Below are positions 49,731-55,925 of a stretch of 64,000 bases of DNA, in pieces. The position numbers and the translations under genes were made by a program. How positions within the stretch are numbered: the stretch's first letter is position 1; every line of letters starts with the position of its first letter. A model generated the notes under the pieces. That model was not told the origin of the DNA, did no database searches, and saw only the letters and a list, made by a program, of their open reading frames with translations. This DNA comes from Babylonia areolata. Taxonomy: Eukaryota; Mollusca; Gastropoda; Neogastropoda; Buccinidae. Where the stretch lies: assembly GCF_041734735.1 (NCBI RefSeq), contig NC_134876.1, positions 25,571,252-25,635,251 on the forward strand, given 5' to 3'.

Positions 49731-50623
49731 AGTGTGTACACATGTGTGTCTGTGGAAAGGATGGGGTGGGAAAAAAGGGGGAGGAGTGAAGGCACCGAGA
49801 TGGGGAAAGGCCATGGAGGAAGAGGTGCATTTTTGACTACCAGAGACAAACTTATACATGTATAGCCATGATGGGCGCCTGTGAAGAAGAGTTAAAACAG
49901 ACCACTGGAGAGTTCTGTGGTCATCTTGTATCTTGCACATCCACATCGGAAATGTGCGACTAATGCCAAAGGTGATCTATACAGACAAAAACAGCAAACA
50001 TATGCTGTCTTCCATTTCTTCAGTTGATAGCCTGCATTGCTACAACCAAACTGTACAATGATGCCCCATTGTATGCACAAAAAGAAAACCAAAATAATAA
50101 GCAACAAGTAATTTTTAAAAATGCAAAACAGGAGCCTGCTATTTCACATGTTCTGCCTCTCTTGATTGCCTTTGTTGCTCACAGATTGGGAGACCTAATC
50201 AAGTTCAAGAGCACAGATTATGTGACATGCCTCTAAGTCATGTAAGCAGGGAACTCTCCAGTGGCCTATCACTTTATCAGCCCATGAATCATAGAATGTG
50301 CTTGCAAGTTGTAATCTTAATTTTAGCAAATGAAGCTCATCCTAACTCTACCTCCCTCTCTCTTTCTCCCTCCCTCTTTGTATCAGTTACACACACACAC
50401 ATCAATATGACACCTGAAAATTGTATTTTCTTGCGCGCGCGCACACACACACACACACACTCACACACACGCGCGCGCGCGCGCTCGCATGCACGCACAC
50501 ACACACAAATTTTCTCACCACAGCACCAGAAACAGCATGAACGAGGTTGGAATACGAGAATAAACCTGGTGCCACCCTTTCGCCCTCAGCCTGTGCACTT
50601 GTGAGGGCAGCCACGACTTTCAT
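20151..50623 (-). CDS. SLC25A17: SLC25A17 / PMP34-like peroxisomal carrier gene, complete, with introns
   Basis: Member of the mitochondrial carrier family, closest in my reading to the peroxisomal protein PMP34. The human protein exchanges CoA, FAD, NAD+ and related nucleotides across the peroxisome membrane. Exons on the minus strand are 50623-50519, 48396-48336, 46516-46450, 45129-44978 or 43289-43135, 36344-36219, 28471-28323, 26161-26063, 24025-23964 and 20301-20151. All introns read GT...AG and all phases join. The product is about 323 residues (324 with the alternative exon 4); human PMP34 is 307. Three carrier repeats are visible with signatures [23 protein letters not shown] and [11 protein letters not shown]. 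The third lacks the usual acidic residue, which also holds for PMP34. The gene spans 30 kb because its introns hold repeats and transposable elements. Assignment to PMP34 rests on remembered similarity along the whole length. Confidence 0.93.
20348..20705. repeat. Polypurine (GGA/GAA) tract, about 350 bp
   Basis: Almost pure purine on the plus strand, hence a polypyrimidine tract on the coding strand of the carrier gene, ending about 45 bp upstream of the exon 9 acceptor. Imperfect internal repeats of about 50-65 bp are visible. Mirror-symmetric purine tracts like this can form triplex DNA. Confidence 0.95.
20765..21397. repeat. 44-bp minisatellite, about 14 copies
   Basis: The unit contains cacacacagccacaccac and aaaatgacaaaccacattca. 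It lies in intron 8 of the carrier gene. Variation is low in the first half and higher in the second. Confidence 0.96.
22075..23262. repeat. 44-bp minisatellite, about 27 copies, derived from SINE family D
   Basis: The unit contains ctgtgtgtagggctcagcac and aggaaggcagtgtattccta. The last unit runs without a break into a family D SINE body (gcagtcctctcc...). The same junction in the separate SINE at 11595-11660 reads ccaagggctcagcatagga with an aagcagga end, so the unit is an amplified SINE segment. The array lies in intron 8. Confidence 0.95.
23262..23465 (-). mobile_element. SINE family D copy, flanked by its own amplified segment
   Basis: Body and tRNA-like head in minus orientation: cacctgggtggactgaggaa, gctggtgaacactagatcag and the head ending at tgccacagctcc. 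It is colinear with 11640-11828. Confidence 0.7.
23660..23872 (+). mobile_element. Probable LINE or SINE 3' tail
   Basis: The sequence ends with gtaccaaagtacagacaata, an aagtttgtgtattgtgtatt block and a (GTATT)n-like terminus. A pentanucleotide tail of this kind is typical of a reverse-transcribed element. No coding part is visible. Confidence 0.4.
23964..24025 (-). CDS. SLC25A17: SLC25A17-like exon 8 (short)
   Basis: A 62-nt exon with acceptor cttttccag|GCTGGC and donor GTCAG|GTATGT. It encodes [20 protein letters not shown] and ends two bases into an arginine codon completed by exon 9. It corresponds to the segment ending in LRNILYLLHQ before helix 6 of human PMP34. It is shorter than the human equivalent because the basic FGRHR-like stretch is reduced. 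Confidence 0.9.
24280..24600 (-). mobile_element. SINE family C copy, head replaced by a GT microsatellite
   Basis: Minus orientation, with ctcaaggaggggtcactgtg, aaggccttgagtgcatgcac, atcagagtggattgcatcta and atgactagatg blocks. It breaks off where the tRNA-like head should start and continues as the GT/CTGT array at 24600-24830. Confidence 0.75.
24600..24830. repeat. GT/CTGT microsatellite
   Basis: Long (GT)n with interspersed CT units, in intron 7 of the carrier gene. It accounts for the long Cys/Val and Thr/His open frames here. Confidence 0.97.
25185..25850 (-). mobile_element. LINE reverse-transcriptase C-terminal fragment, CR1/Jockey-like
   Basis: The minus strand reads [95 protein letters not shown] and, after a frame change, [16 protein letters not shown]. 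These blocks are the C-terminal half of a common LINE and match the order at 15870-16460. It lies in intron 7. Confidence 0.85.
25915..25993. repeat. ATT/ATC microsatellite
   Basis: Trinucleotide run of attatt and atcatt units between the LINE fragment and exon 7. Confidence 0.9.
26063..26161 (-). CDS. SLC25A17: SLC25A17-like exon 7
   Basis: Acceptor gtccttgcag|GAACTG and donor CGG|GTAAGT; 99 nt, phase 0 at both ends. It encodes [20 protein letters not shown] then [13 protein letters not shown]: helix 5 and the third carrier signature. The glutamine in PLQLIQSR replaces the usual acidic residue, as in human PMP34 (YPMQTVQS). Confidence 0.94.
26178..26245 (-). mobile_element. SINE family C end fragment beside exon 7
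   Basis: Diverged match to the family C end: cactttcagtttcaaggtgg, cactgcg-like block and gatccatatacgctacatca. It ends about 17 bp from the exon 7 acceptor, so it may supply the branch-point region. Confidence 0.5.
26540..27590 (-). mobile_element. Possible internally deleted piggyBac-like DNA transposon
   Basis: On the minus strand, 26773-26845 encodes [20 protein letters not shown] then LDDDEEESE and a stop, with an ATG and a frame break just upstream (26889). The VAE-x-L plus acidic stretch looks like the N-terminus of piggyBac transposases. The core transposase is absent. Behind it (26930-27060) are two CCAAT-like boxes. I could not fix the terminal repeats, so the borders are guesses. 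Confidence 0.35.
27600..28296. repeat. 35-bp minisatellite, about 20 copies
   Basis: The unit contains ctgtggtggtgaactgtcta and gtcgactaaagctgc; some units are shortened to gtcaacttg. It sits in intron 6 and ends about 25 bp from the exon 6 donor. Confidence 0.96.
28323..28471 (-). CDS. SLC25A17: SLC25A17-like exon 6
   Basis: Acceptor tttgtttgcag|ATTGTC and donor ACG|GTAAGT; 149 nt. It encodes [20 protein letters not shown], then [20 protein letters not shown] and YFQQFFHTT, matching the human stretch ISALWNGTFPSLLL and NPAIQFMFYEGLKR. The W-N-G and NPAIQF motifs are diagnostic of the PMP34 group. Its acceptor region is tandemly amplified upstream at 28461-28740. Confidence 0.94.
28461..28740. 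repeat. Tandem copies of the exon 6 splice acceptor
   Basis: On the coding (minus) strand, GCAGATTGTC, the acceptor plus exon 6 start, occurs nine times counting the genuine one (one copy has a base change). Most copies have a tttgtttg lead. Two copies (about 28625-28645 and 28685-28710) extend to cttcagatgatgatcaggg or a close variant, resembling the first 25 bases of the exon. All but the first copy lie in intron 5. Confidence 0.92.
29085..29245 (+). mobile_element. SINE family A 3' fragment
   Basis: Matches the last 160 bp of the copies at 41002 and 61247: gactgaaacctgactaaatg, aggaaatgaatgatgagc-like block, cagctctacccaggtgggca and the gtaaagcactcagaatttgg end. The tRNA-like head is missing. 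Confidence 0.7.
29585..29730. repeat. Left inverted terminal repeat of the DIRS-type fossil
   Basis: Pairs in inverted orientation with 35670-35812. Shared core includes aggcctattggtttgctctg and the gccaatcaaacgcctctaaa block. Confidence 0.9.
35670..35812. repeat. Right inverted terminal repeat of the DIRS-type fossil
   Basis: Inverted match of 29585-29730, differing only in a few bases near the inner end. The outer edge (35788-35826) is also matched by the internal complementary region near 29856-29893. Confidence 0.9.
36219..36344 (-). CDS. SLC25A17: SLC25A17-like exon 5
   Basis: The acceptor is a GT-rich tract ending gcag|GGCTGG and the donor ATAG|GTACAG; 126 nt. It encodes [20 protein letters not shown] then [20 protein letters not shown], the second carrier signature (P-L-W-x-x-x-x-R) shared with PMP34. 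The acceptor and about the first 40 bases of this exon are repeated seven times in the upstream intron array. Confidence 0.94.
36345..38570. repeat. CA-rich satellite containing copies of the exon 5 splice acceptor
   Basis: Units of cctgcacacacacacgtcat plus gtcaaccct repeat from the exon 5 acceptor leftward through intron 4. Seven units (near 36601, 36760, 36841, 37070, 37273, 37431 and 37511) also carry about 40 bp identical or nearly so to the exon 5 start with its acceptor: tgttgtcaggaacacgttca and ccagccctgcac. A block of about 385 bp at 36577 recurs at 37249 (672-bp offset). The array is split at 37790-38256 by a LINE derivative. Confidence 0.95.
37790..38256 (+). mobile_element. Short derivative of the I/Nimb-like LINE: endonuclease start joined to 3' end
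   Basis: From 37921 the plus frame encodes [39 protein letters not shown] and STAIYI, aligning with the endonuclease start of the LINE at 5157-9150 (IMQWNTRSI, LILQSLNV, LPKLPGYYYP, SAAIYI). After a poly-C run (38153-38180) and T-rich DNA it ends with the same 3' end, ctaatatcact...aaacgctaaact (compare the reverse of 5165-5200). Almost the whole coding body is missing between the two parts. Confidence 0.8.
38570..40376. other. Intron 4 sequence without recognised features
   Basis: A-rich single-copy DNA with GT microsatellites (38796-38868, 39064-39088) and poly-A patches (39430-39480, 39570-39615, 39855-39895). A 26-bp phrase about cacaattgggcactcaaa repeats twice near 38655-38695. Confidence 0.5.
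40376..40755 (+). mobile_element. SINE family A copy (tRNA-derived)
   Basis: tRNA-like head with A box tggccgggtggttaaagc (from 40388) and B box ggttcgaatctc (40432-40443). The body has ggtggagatttttccaatct, catgtgtatacgcaagcaga, gagtatggctgcctacatgg. The end is shorter than the other copies and closes with a gaagaagaagaa tail. A degraded tRNA fold and colinearity with two other copies rule out a real tRNA gene. Confidence 0.88.
40862..41640 (+). mobile_element. SINE family D copy, split by a family A SINE
   Basis: 40862-41000 carries the family D head (ggcaccaaggcaaaatggg, gatccagtgttcaccagtga, ttttcctcaact) and 41512-41640 the rest of the body (gtgaatgggtacctgacttc, ctttctatgctgaggcctag). 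The gap is exactly the family A element below. Confidence 0.7.
41002..41508 (+). mobile_element. SINE family A copy, full length, inside SINE family D
   Basis: A box tagctgagtggttagagc (about 41012) and B box ggttcgaatctc (41056-41067). The body is colinear with 40376-40680 and 61247-61760, with the 3' end cagctctacccaggtaggca and caagcgcttagagcttggtc, then an (ATC)n-like tail at 41500. Confidence 0.9.
41850..42097. repeat. 29-bp minisatellite, about 8 copies
   Basis: The unit is close to acaacttaacaacccctttc plus aacactata, with a variant aacttgaac. It lies in intron 4 of the carrier gene. Confidence 0.93.
42100..43134. other. Intron sequence after exon 4B
   Basis: AT-rich, with a TA microsatellite at 42727-42749 and a CA run at 42920-42945. 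No exon or element recognised. Confidence 0.5.
43135..43289 (-). CDS. SLC25A17: SLC25A17-like exon 4B (diverged alternative version)
   Basis: Acceptor ctgtttgttag|A and donor GCAG|GTATTT; 155 nt and open throughout. It encodes [19 protein letters not shown] then [14 protein letters not shown] and ends [13 protein letters not shown]. It aligns with exon 4A through G-L-Y-x-G-W, the Y-F/V-Y-F core and PLTDL, where 14 bases are identical. Start and end phases equal those of 4A. Its helix differs strongly from 4A, so it is probably a functional alternative rather than a decayed copy. No transcript evidence is available here. Confidence 0.82.
43617..43995 (-). mobile_element. SINE family C copy, complete with tRNA-like head
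   Basis: Minus-strand head: tggctgaatggttaaaatgc (A box region) and ggtttgaatcccgc (B box). The body in plus-strand terms has atgactagatgctcagtttg, ggccttgagtgcatgcacaa and the end ctcaatgaggtatcactgca. It lies between the two versions of exon 4. Confidence 0.85.
44140..44280 (-). mobile_element. Possible tRNA-derived SINE head
   Basis: The minus strand has tggcgaagtggttagcacag (A-box-like) followed 30 bp later by gggtacaagcccc (B-box-like). No second copy was found in the window, so the family is undetermined. Confidence 0.35.
44345..44700. repeat. 49-bp minisatellite, 6 copies plus a longer variant
   Basis: The unit contains tccctttgttgttataattt and ggtgctttgtcaaacactca. Two units are extended by ggttagatgaagactgtgct, so the last part is a higher-order duplication. 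It lies between exons 4A and 4B. Confidence 0.95.
44978..45129 (-). CDS. SLC25A17: SLC25A17-like exon 4A (canonical version)
   Basis: Acceptor gattatttcag|A and donor TCAG|GTGTGT; 152 nt. It encodes [19 protein letters not shown] and onward through [10 protein letters not shown] to [12 protein letters not shown], close to the human PMP34 stretch [20 protein letters not shown]. It carries helix 2 and the loop to helix 3. It begins with one base completing the exon 3 codon and ends one base into a glycine codon completed by exon 5. This is the upstream copy of a duplicated exon. Confidence 0.92.
45130..46449. other. Intron 3 sequence without recognised features
   Basis: AT-rich single-copy DNA between exon 3 and exon 4A. 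No element recognised apart from A-rich patches near 45690. Confidence 0.5.
46450..46516 (-). CDS. SLC25A17: SLC25A17-like exon 3
   Basis: The acceptor is attttcag|TTGATG and the donor GGAGT|GTGAGT; length 67 nt. It encodes [23 protein letters not shown], the matrix-side loop between helices 1 and 2 with the I-x-x-x-E-G motif of the carrier family. It ends two bases into a codon whose third base (A) is supplied by either version of exon 4. Confidence 0.92.
46671..47085 (+). mobile_element. SINE family B copy (tRNA-derived)
   Basis: Head tgatggcccagaggtaacgc with B box ggttcgaatcac (about 46739). The body contains cctccactagaccttgagtg, tagtcattcggatgagacga, agaacccgcggcaacaaagg, a poly-A patch and the end cacacagagaaatctgttgt. 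Other copies are at 55612 and 63422. Confidence 0.88.
47187..47795 (+). mobile_element. SINE family C composite with an inverted piece and a 63-bp tandem block
   Basis: 47187-47370 is the head and first body part in plus orientation (B-box-like attcgaaccc; tagtcattcaaatgaaatg). 47370-47450 is a family C end in the opposite orientation. 47497-47700 is a tandem block, and 47700-47795 is the normal end in plus orientation (atttgtccaaatgcagttat, gcctctttgagaaactgag). Confidence 0.75.
47497..47700. repeat. 63-bp tandem block made of SINE family C body, about 3.5 copies
   Basis: The unit contains aagaaatccactctgatagg, ttcacaaatacatcattac and acagggcctgac. It is the family C body segment seen in reverse at 43730-43790. 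Copies are nearly identical, so the expansion is recent. Confidence 0.9.
48207..48290 (-). pseudogene. Partial tandem copy of SLC25A17-like exon 2 (3' half plus donor)
   Basis: 48207-48290 matches 48299-48382 at an offset of 92 bp with only a few changes. The copy includes about the last 43 bases of exon 2 (equivalent to 48244-48286), its GTAATC donor and the intron start. It has no clear polypyrimidine acceptor of its own and its 5' side has diverged, so it is most likely a pseudo-exon in intron 2. Confidence 0.75.
48336..48396 (-). CDS. SLC25A17: SLC25A17-like exon 2
   Basis: The acceptor is tttcag|GGTAGT and the donor CAAG|GTAATC; length 61 nt. It encodes [20 protein letters not shown], the end of helix 1 plus the first carrier signature (P-x-D-x-x-R). 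It ends one base into a valine codon completed by exon 3. The 3' half of this exon with its donor is duplicated 92 bp away (see separate entry). Confidence 0.93.
49010..49500 (-). mobile_element. LINE 3'-terminal coding fragment
   Basis: The minus strand reads [18 protein letters not shown], then after a stop [20 protein letters not shown] and [10 protein letters not shown]. The H-x-I-x-E-C-P block is the C-terminal cysteine-motif region of a group of non-LTR reverse transcriptases. It is AT-rich, frame-broken and lies in intron 1 of the carrier gene. Confidence 0.6.
50519..50623 (-). CDS. SLC25A17: SLC25A17-like exon 1 (start codon exon)
   Basis: Encodes 35 residues ending [13 protein letters not shown], the start of the first transmembrane helix, like SYESLVHAVAGAV of human PMP34. 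I chose the ATG at 50623-50621 because its context is GCCATGA and it leaves an N-terminal extension of only about 17 residues over the human protein. The frame stays open upstream to an ATG at 50740, so a longer start is possible. The donor is GTG|GTGAGA and the exon ends in phase 0. Confidence 0.85.
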
Positions 50624-51048
50624 GGCATCAGACTTCCCCACTCCGGCTCCCAGAACTGTTGCCAAGCTCGATGTCAACTTCCTCAGAAATGGTTGACTGT
50701 CCGAGAGAAACAGGTGCGTGCTGCCTGATGATCTGTGCATGATTTGGCTGTTCAGTTCTTAACCTTACAAAGAACAGGATGCAGGTGGGAACGTAGATTG
50801 GTTGGTTGACTGTTCTCACGTCAGTTCAGAAAGCGGAAAGATCCTGGACTTCGACCAGCGGGAGACAATATGCCGGTGGTTAAAGCTGGATTATTTTGAG
50901 CAAGCGATCACGATGAATATTGACAATTTACGAACTGTGCAGTTTCCGAATAAAAGTGTGCCGTCGTTTTTTTAGAGCATTTTTCTGTGTTGATCTGAGA
51001 ATATCAAAAGTTATCTGATTTGTAAATGTGAACATTCTGTTTGAAAGT
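50624..51048 (-). promoter_or_regulatory. Probable 5' UTR and promoter region of the SLC25A17-like gene
   Basis: This is the 425 bp between the first coding exon and the LINE fragment on its far side. I see no TATA box at a convincing place. The assignment is positional only: any promoter for the carrier gene must lie here, in or beyond the LINE, or behind an unseen non-coding exon. Confidence 0.35.
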
Positions 51049-52710
51049 ATCAGTATCAGTCTCCCCCATGAAGGTTGAAGGACGACTGTTGACCGACGCC
51101 CAGGGCCAGGCTGAAATCCTGAATCTCCAATATTCCAGTCGGCATTCAGCAAAAGATCCCCATGCACACCAGAGGACTTCGTGTCTAGGACAGGGCTTAG
51201 CCCCACCCCTGAAGGACCGACATACGACTCCATCACCACTGGGGAGGAAGGAGTCAGAAAGCTACTGAGGAACCTGACGACCACGAAGGCCCCCGGCCCT
51301 GACGGCATCAGCCCCCAAATCCTCAAAGAGCTGGCCGACGAGATCACGCCTGCCCTCACGCTACTGTTCCAGTCCTCGATCGACTCGGGGGCTGTTCCAC
51401 AAGACTGGAGGACAGCTTACGTGTCACCTATCTTTAAGAAGGGTGAACACTACCGTCCAGAAAACTACCGCCCTATCTTGCTGACAAGTGTTCCTGGCAA
51501 ACTGCTGGAGCACATCATCATCCTCACCATCATGGACCTGGCAGAGAAAAACAACATTATCTGCAGAGAGCAGCATGGGTTCAGGAAGAAGCGATTCTGT
51601 GTCAGCCAGCTGTTGGGCCTCGTGGATGAGATCACACACAGCAGGGAGAAAGGCAAGCAGACAGACATGCTAATCATGGACTTCGCCAAGGCCTTCGACA
51701 GAGTATCCCACTCACTCCTGACCCACAAATTACAGTCCTATGGAATCACTGGCAACATCAACAACTGGATCCAGAGCTTCCTAAGTGACAGAAAACAAGC
51801 AGTTGTTGTGGATGGTGCCATTTTGGATTTCATGCCTGTGGAGTCGGGAGTCCCTCAAGGCTCTGTCATTGGCCCCTGCCTCTTCCTGCTGTACATCAAC
51901 GACCTCCCCAAGGGCCTGACCTCCACCATACGGCTCTTTGCAGACAACACGGCATGTCACAAGACAATTAACAAAGCCGCCAACTAACACGATCTGCAAA
52001 GTGACCTGGATAAGCTTGCTGACTGGGAGGAAAGATAGATGATGTCCTTCCACTCGGACAAGTGTGCAGTACTTCACTTTGGCAGCAATAGAAGGCACAA
52101 TACCACCTACGTGACGATACACTCAAGCCGCACAATGATACCACGTACCTCGTGTTACCATCTCCACCAACCTCAGCTGGAACAAACGCACCAACAACAT
52201 CGCAAATAAAGCCAGCAAGACCTTTGGCTTCCTGTGACGAAACCTCAAGGTTGGCTTAATTGCCACCAAGGACAAAGCCTACAAGGCCCTTGCACGCCCC
52301 CAACTAGAATACACATGTGAAGTCTGGGATCCGTACACTGATAACAACATCCAGTGCCTCAAAAAGATACAGAGGAGGGCCGCCCGCTACTGCCAAACAT
52401 CCAGTGTGGAAGACATGCTTGACCAGCTAGGATGGCCTACACCGGAAGACCGGTGAAAGAGAATATGCCTGGCCACCATTCTCAAATACCTCTGCGGAGA
52501 CATGGTCATTGACACCAACCATGCACCAGAAATACAACAACCAGGACATAACATCCGAGGCTCCCGAGAATACCGGTATGCCACAGAGTCCTGCTACTGA
52601 AACTACAGGAAATTCTCTTTCTTCCCACGTACCACCAAGGAGTTCAACAAGCTCCCACCTGAGGCAGCAACATCAGCCTTAGTGGTGAGCCTCAAATCCG
52701 TCATCTGACC
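51049..52710 (+). mobile_element. LINE reverse transcriptase fragment, CR1/Jockey-like, no tail of the gene intact
   Basis: Begins in the linker (GRLLTDAQGQAEILNLQYSS), changes frame, then runs as a 268-residue frame from 51181: KAPGPDGISPQILKELADEI, ENYRPILLTSVPGKLLEHI, QHGFRKKRF, MDFAKAFDRVSHSLL and VPQGSVIGPCLFLLYINDLP. The catalytic box reads FADN where FADD is expected. After a stop at 51985 the C-terminal part continues with several more stops (FHSDKCAVLHFGS, LEYTCEVWDPY, KKIQRRAARYCQTSSVEDM, FFPRTTKEFNKLPPEA). The endonuclease is missing. It lies head-to-head with the carrier gene promoter region. Confidence 0.9.
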
Positions 52711-53725
52711 TTACCCACCCCCATCTCCAGTTCCCTGTTACCACCACCCCCACTTCCACCTCACCCATCCAATCAACATCCTCAAATTTTCCCTGCCCTT
52801 CCCACCCACTGCAAACGAGGGCCTACCTCTGCCTGTCTAGAGGCCTGAAATAGTGAGTGTGGTGGCCCCTGCTCCCTTCGCCATCATTCCTCCCCCACCC
52901 CCCACCCCCTACAACCCCCCCTGATAGGCTAGCACTGACTGCATTCCCTACAGAGCAGCAAGCCAGAACCCCCCATCCCCACCCTCCCACCCCCAAATTA
53001 TTATGTCAGAATCTTCAGTTTCAAAGATTTTCTTTTTTAAGATAAAATCAAATCAAATGAAATAAATAAAATAAAATTAGATAAAAAATGATAATAATGA
53101 TAAATGAAAATTTAAAAAAAGATAATAATCATAATAGATAAACAAAGAAGCAATTAAATGTAAAACACACACACACACACACACACACATGCATGTATGC
53201 ATGCATAACATATATGCAACAAACACGCAGTTTCACAGATATGAAAGCACAAGCAAAAGTGCACAGGCCCAAATACACATAAACATACTTGAGCCCCGAC
53301 ACACACACACACATGCACACACGCACGCACACAAGCACATGCACACACACACACAAGCACATGCACACACACACATACACCATCTCCCAAATTATTCTCC
53401 ACAACACCCACCCACCCCCCTTCCCCCCACACACATTTCTGGGCTACGTATTGCAGCTTCCACGGCACACACACAACACACACACACTCACTCACACAAA
53501 CACATACACCCATACCCCCCTCCTCCTCCTCACCCCCCCCCCCCCCCACATACACACATATATGTGCACCCGCAAGTTCCAATATTCCGATGCTCCCACA
53601 ATACAGACATGCATACACACACCTCATCCTCTACTCACACACACACACACACACACAAATTGTAGCCCCCATGATGCACAACCCCCACACCATCATCCAT
53701 CACCATCTGTCAGACAGAACTGAAG
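52711..53725. other. C-rich, then A-rich, then CA-rich low-complexity DNA
   Basis: C-rich patches follow the LINE end (52720-52990), then an AT-rich piece, then CA microsatellites (53165-53190, 53300-53390, 53465-53560, 53637-53658) with a poly-C run at 53533-53547. No gene recognised. Confidence 0.6.
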
Positions 53726-53729
53726 TCAT

Positions 53730-54180
53730 TCCACCAACACCACAGGCCTCAAAGGGAGATCACCAACATCAAGGCCATGGTGTTGACACAACTGCTCTGG
53801 GCTGGGCATGTCTCCATGATGGAGGACCACCACCTGCCTAACATTGTGCTGTACAGGGAACTCTCCACCGGCCACAATGACAGAGGGGCGCCCAAAATGA
53901 GGCACAAGAACACTTTTGAAGAAATCCTCAGCGCCTGTCACACTGACCATCGACAGTGGTCCACTTTTGCTGCAGATCATTGTACCTGACGACACACCAT
54001 CCCCCATGGTGTCACCTCTTACAAGGACATTCAGATCCTGCCTGGAGGGAAACAGGAAAAGGAGGAAAACTCCAGACATCACAGCAACTGACCCAGGACA
54101 GACTTTCCTTGCAGCCACTGTGGACAGACCTGTCTGTCCTGAATTGGCCGACGCAACGAGCATGACATGGATAACCCCCT
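53730..54180 (+). mobile_element. LINE 3'-terminal coding fragment, RTE-like
   Basis: The plus frame reads QLLWAGHVSMMEDHHLPNIV, LYRELSTGHNDRGAPKMRHK and TFEEILSACHTDHRQWSTFA. After a frame change it ends with FPCSHCGQTCLS, resembling a C2H2-like CxxC motif. The W-A-G-H-V and L-P-K-x-x-x-Y-x-E-L blocks mark the tail of a common marine-invertebrate LINE. Stops are present and only the 3' end is here. A TA microsatellite (54214-54237) follows. Confidence 0.75.
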
Positions 54181-54239
54181 TCATAAATCTTCACTTGGGA
54201 AGCCAAGCCATGACATATATATATATATATATATATACA

Positions 54240-55610
54240 GATAAATAGATATGTAAATCAAATGGTAAGTGGTTGTGGTGTGGGTATATGATGTTATCAA
54301 ACTGTGGGCTAACATTTTTTGGTCTCTGACGTAGTCATGCTGTTGTGCATATAGACAGGACTAGATTGGTGTTGTTCAGTCTGTTGTCACAATGTCTTCT
54401 CATGCTCAACTACAGACCACTAGTGATTTTATTACAAAATAACTGAACCAGAACCTTTCCATAACGGGCTGAAAGGACATCTGTGCATGCGTGTGCACCC
54501 ACGTGTGCATGTGGGGGAGCATGTGCACATGCAATTAAAAACATAACAATGCTCATTTGTATGGGTGTGTATTTTCACACATGCCATCTTATGAATGTGT
54601 CTGTGTGCATAAATACCCAATATTTTGAAAAGAATGTTATCTCTATAAATGTTACTTCATGTGGTCATAAAATGTTTAACAGACAGACATTGTTCGACTT
54701 GTCTGATAAATAAAGAAAAAAAGACAAGCCGCACAAAAAAGCAAACACAGACATGAACCGCCCAAGTCAGTCCAACATTTTATTGGTAATGTTGCATGGT
54801 TTCATACAAAATTTGTACATTATTACAAATTTATACATACATAAGCAGAAGATTCCATGAGGAGGAGGAAACAAACAGCAACAATTTAGTCAGTAACAAA
54901 ATCATCAGCATTGAAAACACTTGTTTTCCCTTTCTTTTCCAAAGTTGTATACATCTTCAACATTTTTAAACACTGAAATCATGAGCTAAGCCAGCTTAGG
55001 TCAAAAAAGTATTGGGATGTATGCACACACACACACACACACACACTTGTCAAATACAGTATGCTTATATGTTATCAACAGTTCCCATCTGTCATACAGC
55101 CAGACTGTGTTCATAAATGTTTTCTGTGTGTTTACACAATATACTTTTTTCTTCATTTTTTTGTGACTGTCATATGTAGTATTCAGAAAAAGACTTAAAA
55201 TGCGTATTGCTCAAGAAAATTAAAGGTTCTGAGTTTTGTAAGGAAAACTATATTTCTACTATGTTTATGCCAGTGATCTTATAGTTCACTTGGAAAAAAA
55301 AAAAGCACCATGATTCAACAGAAAGATTAATAACTGAGTTGTAAACTGTAAGTTCAGGTGTAAACATAGTATCCAAATTTGATTGGAACAACTGGAAGTA
55401 CGGTTTCATGCAATGCAAACTTGGAGTTTTAGTTGCCAACTTCCATTTAGTTGGTGACTACATATTTAGAAAGGTTTTACATATAAGACCTCAAGTCACA
55501 ATGTCATACACTGTTAACTTCAGTGCAAAATATTTTTAAGAAATAGTCGATTCCAATATCAACTACATGTTTCAAGGAACCTACAACTGATGCTAAATCA
55601 GAATTTTCAC
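54240..55610. other. Gene-free AT-rich stretch
   Basis: No exon or element recognised. From 54785 rightward it may be the distal 3' UTR of the DTWD1-like gene. It holds a CA run at 55025-55046. Confidence 0.4.
54779..54784 (-). terminator. Candidate polyadenylation signal for a minus-strand transcript
   Basis: AATAAA on the minus strand, followed downstream by an A/C-rich stretch. It could end a long 3' UTR of the DTWD1-like gene, whose stop codon is 6.1 kb upstream. Other AATAAA-like hexamers occur in between, so the link is weak. Confidence 0.25.
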
Positions 55611-55611
55611 T

Positions 55612-55925
55612 ACCCCCTTTGCTAGACCTTGAGTACCTTGAGACCTAGCCTTTGGGAACAATAATCGACCAAGGTCCAGCATACAGCATGCACTAAGTCC
55701 ACGTAATAGAACCCCTGGAATCATGAGATTTATCTGTGGCAAAACTCGGTTGGAAAATCCTCTTTAATAACAAAACAAAGACACTTACAAACAGAAGAAA
55801 GGAAATGGGGAGGGGGAGCTTAGAATCAGAATCACTTTATTATCTCAGACAGATGAATTCAGAAATTCTCTGCTCCCAAATTTCACCCAGAGAAATCTGT
55901 TGTGACTGTAAAGAAATCTAACCAG
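55612..55925 (+). mobile_element. SINE family B copy, diverged and interrupted
   Basis: Matches the family B body (ccccctttgctagaccttga, tccagcatacagcatgcact, tgtggcaaaactcggttgga) and end (acccagagaaatctgttgtg), with 50 bp of foreign A/G-rich sequence before the end. The head is missing. Confidence 0.65.
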
